Of a stretch of DNA of 15,903 nt, positions 13,280 through 15,903 are shown in pieces (positions within the stretch are counted from its first letter, which is position 1; every line of letters begins with the position of its first letter). The DNA is taken from NCBI GenBank assembly GCA_965370805.1, contig CBDUVZ010000066.1:1-15903 (forward strand), read 5' to 3'. Below the pieces are notes generated by a model. The model searched no databases. It saw nothing but the letters and a program-made list of their open reading frames with translations, and had not been told where the DNA came from. The stretch is from CBDUVZ01 sp965370805 (lineage in GTDB: Bacteria; Hydrothermota; Tepidihabitantia; Tepidihabitantales; Tepidihabitantaceae). A program made the position numbers and the translations under genes.

Positions 13280-14460
13280 AGGATTCCTGCAAGAACGTGA
13301 ATGGCCTGCTCGGTCGGTATCTTGACGGCGAGTTGGAGCCGACGACGGCCGCGCAGGTGGAAGAGCATCTGAAGGCGTGTCCGGACTGCCGGAAGGAACT
13401 GGAGGCCCTTCGGGCGCTCGACTTGCTGGTCAGGGAGCAGGATTCGGGGCCCGAGCTTGCGGATGACTACTGGGATTGGCACCGGCACCAGGTGTGGAAG
13501 CGCGTCCGGGCCGGCAAGCGCGAGCGCCGGCAGCGTTCGTACTACGGGGAGCGGTTCCTGTGGCTGCGGGTTGCGGCAGTGACGGCCGGGGCGGCGGTGA
13601 TTCTGGTGGCGGTTGTGGCCGGCTGGAAGCTGCTCGACGTCATGAAGGCAAGGCCCGGGCAGGCACCGATGATGGTGGCGGATGTGGTGGAAGAAAAGAC
13701 CGCCGAGACCGTTGGGTACGGTGAGTCGAGAAGCAGGGCAGGGGCGGCCGACCGTCGTCGGACACCGGTTGAAGCCGACCGGGACGGGCCGGATCGCCGG
13801 ACGATTTCGGATGGCGAGTTTGCCGCCGGCACCGGCGGCGCTACGGCGCAGGAGGAAGTCCTGTCCATGTCGGACCGGACGGAACTCGATGCAACGGGTG
13901 AGTTGGTTGCTGCCGGCCTGCGGGGAGCGGAAGACGGCAAGGCGGCCGAACATCCGTCGATGCCCGCAGCGGTAGTCGCGAAGAAGACTGCCAGGAAGGC
14001 GGGCGCCGCAGGCGTCAAGAGGCTGTTGGCTGGCGATACGGAACCGGCGAGTGCACTCCCGCCGGCGGGGAGAGATGATGATGTCGGTCTTCCGGTTGCC
14101 GGGTTGAAGGGGGAGATGCGTGAGACAACTGCTGTTCTGGCGCTGGGACAGTGTGATGAGTCGCCGGAGCTGATTGAAGTTCCGGTCTTGCCGACTGTCC
14201 TGTCCGAAGACACGGCGACGGTGTTCGTGATGGCGCTGGTCGAGGCGGATGGTCTGGTATCGAAAGCCGAAGTGGAGCGGTCCAGCGGCATCGGGCTGCT
14301 CGACAGCATTGCTGTCGAGAATGTCCGACAGGCGAGATTCCAGCCGGGTGTTCAGGCGGGCAGGAATGTCAGCTGCTGGGTGCGAGTCGAGCAGAAGTTC
14401 CGACTCGAACCCGAACCTGCGGACGAGGTTGACTCCACGGATAAGGCCGCCGAGCAGTAG
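13276..14460 (+). CDS. Anti-sigma factor (zinc-finger) fused to a TonB C-terminal domain
   Basis: This 394-residue membrane protein combines two modules. Residues 1-45 form a zf-HC2 anti-sigma domain with C5, H31, C35 and C38 (HLKACPDC), predicted to hold the sigma factor in the cytoplasm. A basic stretch (80-93) precedes one transmembrane segment (about 95-117). A long Ala/Gly/charged, low-complexity region (about 125-295) would be periplasmic. The C-terminus (about 300-378) is TonB_C-like: VFVMALVEADGLVSKAEVER, then AVENVRQARFQPGVQAG and CWVRVEQKFRL. The start overlaps the sigma stop (ATGA), so the pair is coupled. The fusion suggests that a signal at or across the outer membrane reaches the sigma factor through the TonB-like domain. 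This is inference; partner binding is unknown. Confidence 0.85.
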   Translation: MKDSCKNVNGLLGRYLDGELEPTTAAQVEEHLKACPDCRKELEALRALDLLVREQDSGPELADDYWDWHRHQVWKRVRAGKRERRQRSYYGERFLWLRVAAVTAGAAVILVAVVAGWKLLDVMKARPGQAPMMVADVVEEKTAETVGYGESRSRAGAADRRRTPVEADRDGPDRRTISDGEFAAGTGGATAQEEVLSMSDRTELDATGELVAAGLRGAEDGKAAEHPSMPAAVVAKKTARKAGAAGVKRLLAGDTEPASALPPAGRDDDVGLPVAGLKGEMRETTAVLALGQCDESPELIEVPVLPTVLSEDTATVFVMALVEADGLVSKAEVERSSGIGLLDSIAVENVRQARFQPGVQAGRNVSCWVRVEQKFRLEPEPADEVDSTDKAAEQ

Positions 14461-14547
14461 TCGGTAGTTCCTTTCAGACAGAGAATTGGGTCGTTTCAAT
14501 CGGAATAAGTCCTCCGGTTCGACGGTATGTTCAGATAGGAGGACAAA

Positions 14548-15168
14548 ATGACCAGAAGAAGTATGGTTCGACGCCGCGAAATGGAGCACGGCAGGAACGC
14601 CAGGGTGGCGGCCATCGTAGCTCTGGTCATGTTGATTGCCGGGTTCCTGTTCATCAGGATGCCGGAAGCGAAGCCGTTCTGCCTTGTAGCCGGGGATTCC
14701 ACCATTGTGATACCAATCGACAAGGACAAACTGGTGACTATTCCTGTCGCTCCGAAGCCACGAGTGAGGCCGATGCTCCCCGTTCCGGACCCCGAGGGCA
14801 AGGAGACCGATCCTTCGGTTGGCAAGCATGACTGGGACCCGTTTGGGACGGACGTTGCCGCGCCACCGGCACTCGAGCCGGTGGAATTCTGGAAGGTCGA
14901 GGTGAAGCCGAAAGTGGTTCATGTTGAGGATCCGGTCTATCCGGAGTTGGCATTGGCCGCGGGCATTGAGGGAAGGGTAGTCGTCAAGGTACTGATTGAC
15001 ACTTCCGGACTCGTACTGGAGACCAAGCTGTTCGCGGGTTCGGGAAACCGGAGTCTCGACCAGGCTGCGATGAATGCGGCGCTGAAGTTCAGATTCACGT
15101 CCGCGTATCAGCGTGACAGACCAGTTCGGGTCTGGATGGCCGTTCCGTTTCGCTTTCGGTTGGACTAG
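14548..15168 (+). CDS. TonB-like energy-transducing protein
   Basis: This 206-residue protein has one N-terminal transmembrane anchor (about 20-37, VAAIVALVMLIAGFLFI). A short periplasmic linker follows with few prolines. The TonB C-terminal domain spans about 118-205, with VHVEDPVYPELALAAGIEG, VVVKVLIDTSGLVLETKL, DQAAMNAALKFRF and VWMAVPFRFRL. TonB proteins transfer inner-membrane energy to outer-membrane receptors. No ExbB or ExbD gene is present here. The linker is shorter and less Pro-rich than in typical TonB, so it could instead be an envelope-stability homologue. The ATG has a perfect AGGAGG five bases upstream. It follows the anti-sigma gene by 87 bases, in which I see no clear promoter. 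Confidence 0.85.
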   Translation: MTRRSMVRRREMEHGRNARVAAIVALVMLIAGFLFIRMPEAKPFCLVAGDSTIVIPIDKDKLVTIPVAPKPRVRPMLPVPDPEGKETDPSVGKHDWDPFGTDVAAPPALEPVEFWKVEVKPKVVHVEDPVYPELALAAGIEGRVVVKVLIDTSGLVLETKLFAGSGNRSLDQAAMNAALKFRFTSAYQRDRPVRVWMAVPFRFRLD

Positions 15169-15194
15169 TGCCGGTCGGGTCTGTTCGGGTTCTG

Positions 15195-15229
15195 GCAGGG
15201 GCCGCAACAGTATGCGGCCCCTGCAACGT
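15195..15229 (+). terminator. Rho-independent terminator after the sigma/TonB genes
   Basis: A perfect 11-bp stem, gcaggggccgc (15195-15205) with gcggcccctgc (15214-15224), encloses the loop aacagtat. It is followed by aacgtttt. The T-run is short, but the position, 27 bases after the TonB stop, fits. Confidence 0.7.
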
Positions 15230-15293
15230 TTTGGGGAGTCCGGACGTCATAACTCCTGTAATGGACGCCGGAGGAAGTCTCCACAGCGACAAT

Positions 15294-15311
15294 CCGCGTC
15301 ATCTGACGCGG
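15294..15311. promoter_or_regulatory. Operator-like palindrome upstream of the last gene
   Basis: ccgcgtca and tgacgcgg are perfect 8-base arms separated by only tc. The spacing suits a dimeric DNA-binding protein better than an RNA hairpin. It lies 97 bases before the start codon at 15408. No consensus promoter is obvious nearby. A small hairpin (ccgga/tccgg, 15324-15337) follows. Confidence 0.4.
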
Positions 15312-15407
15312 CAGGGAATAAGACCGGATGTGTCCGGGTATATGGAGATGATGGTACGCGAATCCAGGCAATTGCACCGCAAGCAACGGTATGGACAGGA
15401 GGTCCTC

Positions 15408-15881
15408 ATGAAAGGCAGGTTTCTGGCAGTGATGGTGGTGGCGTTGGTGGTTCTGGCGGGAGCGGCGGTCGCTGCCCCGGCCGACCGCGTGGTTACTGTT
15501 CTTGAGGGATTGAAGCCGGGCAACCCGGTGAAGCACGGCAACCTGACCGTGTTCCCGCTGATCGGCAAGGCGACCGGTTCGATGAACTACACGATGCTCG
15601 ACAAGGCAATCCGCAAGGGGTATGTCGAAGTCCAGGAGAAGGACGGCGGCGACGTCAATACGGTGCGGATAAGGAACAAGTCGGACAAGTACGTGTTCGG
15701 CATGGCAGGTGAGATGATCACCGGGGCCAAGCAGAACCGGATGCTGCAGAAGGACGTTCTGCTGCATCCGAAATCCGGCTGGCTTGACCTGTCGGTGTAC
15801 TGCGTTGAGCACGGCCGATGGCACGGCAGTTCGATGGACTTCAGTTCCAAGGCTCTTCGTGGATTCGTGTGGGTAGTTTGA
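15408..15881 (+). CDS. Secreted ARPP-1-like protein, probably truncated or frameshifted
   Basis: The ATG at 15408 follows a perfect AGGAGG by five bases. The protein is 157 residues. Residues 1-23 are a signal peptide: MKGR, a hydrophobic core, then AVAAPA. The mature part resembles the ARPP-1 domain: NLTVFPLIGKATGSMNYTML (about 45-64), then VRIRNKSDKYVFGMAGEMIT, GAKQNRMLQKDVLLHPKSGW and CVEHGRWHG. Known members run on well beyond this last motif, but here the frame ends soon after FSSKALRG. The neighbouring +1 frame stays open from about 15855 to the window edge and reads ..WIRVGSLSNSPRAS, compatible with a continuation. A one-base frameshift (biological or sequencing) is therefore likely. 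The molecular function of the family is not established. It stands alone after a terminator. Confidence 0.7.
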   Translation: MKGRFLAVMVVALVVLAGAAVAAPADRVVTVLEGLKPGNPVKHGNLTVFPLIGKATGSMNYTMLDKAIRKGYVEVQEKDGGDVNTVRIRNKSDKYVFGMAGEMITGAKQNRMLQKDVLLHPKSGWLDLSVYCVEHGRWHGSSMDFSSKALRGFVWVV

Positions 15882-15903
15882 GTAACTCGCCTCGCGCAAG
15901 TTC

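Noticed and set aside
13165..15207. Minus-strand open frame of 680 codons across the sigma, anti-sigma and TonB genes
   Set aside because: It is antisense to three genes with clear domains, is rich in Arg/Pro/Gly/His as expected of a G+C-rich shadow, and shows no family motif.
1..15903. CRISPR arrays, tRNA or rRNA genes
   Set aside because: I found no regularly spaced direct repeats with unique spacers. I recognised no tRNA or rRNA signature; the 8779-8827 element is too short for a tRNA and lacks its conserved loops.

Overview
The window reads as a G+C-rich chromosome segment from an anaerobic, Gram-negative-type bacterium. The signs of anaerobiosis are iron-sulfur flavoproteins of the NuoE/NuoF/NfnAB kind. 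The signs of two membranes are two proteins with TonB C-terminal domains and an ECF sigma/anti-sigma pair. The gene content and the dispersed repeats fit an uncultured candidate phylum such as WOR-3/Stahlbacteria, but this placement is an inference with low confidence. Nearly all genes lie on the plus strand and are tightly packed. Non-ATG starts (TTG, GTG, probably one CTG) are frequent.

Layout. (1) 1-1136: a small sigma-70 region-4-like protein whose start lies in a tandem heptamer repeat, then about 750 bases without a credible gene. That stretch holds a dispersed-type inverted-repeat element, a terminator and two promoter-like sites. (2) 1137-5760: a four-gene operon encoding a NuoE-like [2Fe-2S] protein, a NuoF-like FMN/NAD flavoprotein, a Cys-rich ferredoxin-like protein lacking a hydrogenase domain, and an FMN protein related to the glutamate synthase core. 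It ends in a strong hairpin. (3) 5861-8775: a second unit with its own promoter, encoding an NfnA/SudB-like ferredoxin-NADP reductase subunit and an NfnB/GltA-like subunit. The two are separated by a G+C-poorer GxxExxY gene flanked by inverted repeats. (4) 8779-9797: a three-way inverted-repeat element and D-Ala-D-Ala ligase. (5) 9816-12647: the distal part of the spc ribosomal operon (L18, S5, L30, L15, SecY), starting from a promoter so close to the L18 ATG that its mRNA may be leaderless. (6) 12686-15168: an ECF sigma factor, an anti-sigma factor fused to a TonB C-terminal domain, and a separate TonB-like protein, closed by a terminator. (7) 15408-15881: a secreted ARPP-1-like protein that appears truncated or frameshifted.

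How the parts may work together. The NuoE/NuoF pair has the cofactor layout of the bifurcating core of HydABC-type enzymes. The third subunit has no H-cluster domain, and the neighbouring genes are a glutamate-synthase-like FMN protein and an NfnAB-like pair. I infer a soluble, multi-flavin complex (or two cooperating complexes) exchanging electrons among NAD(H), NADP(H), ferredoxin and an unidentified substrate. This is the most interesting system in the window.
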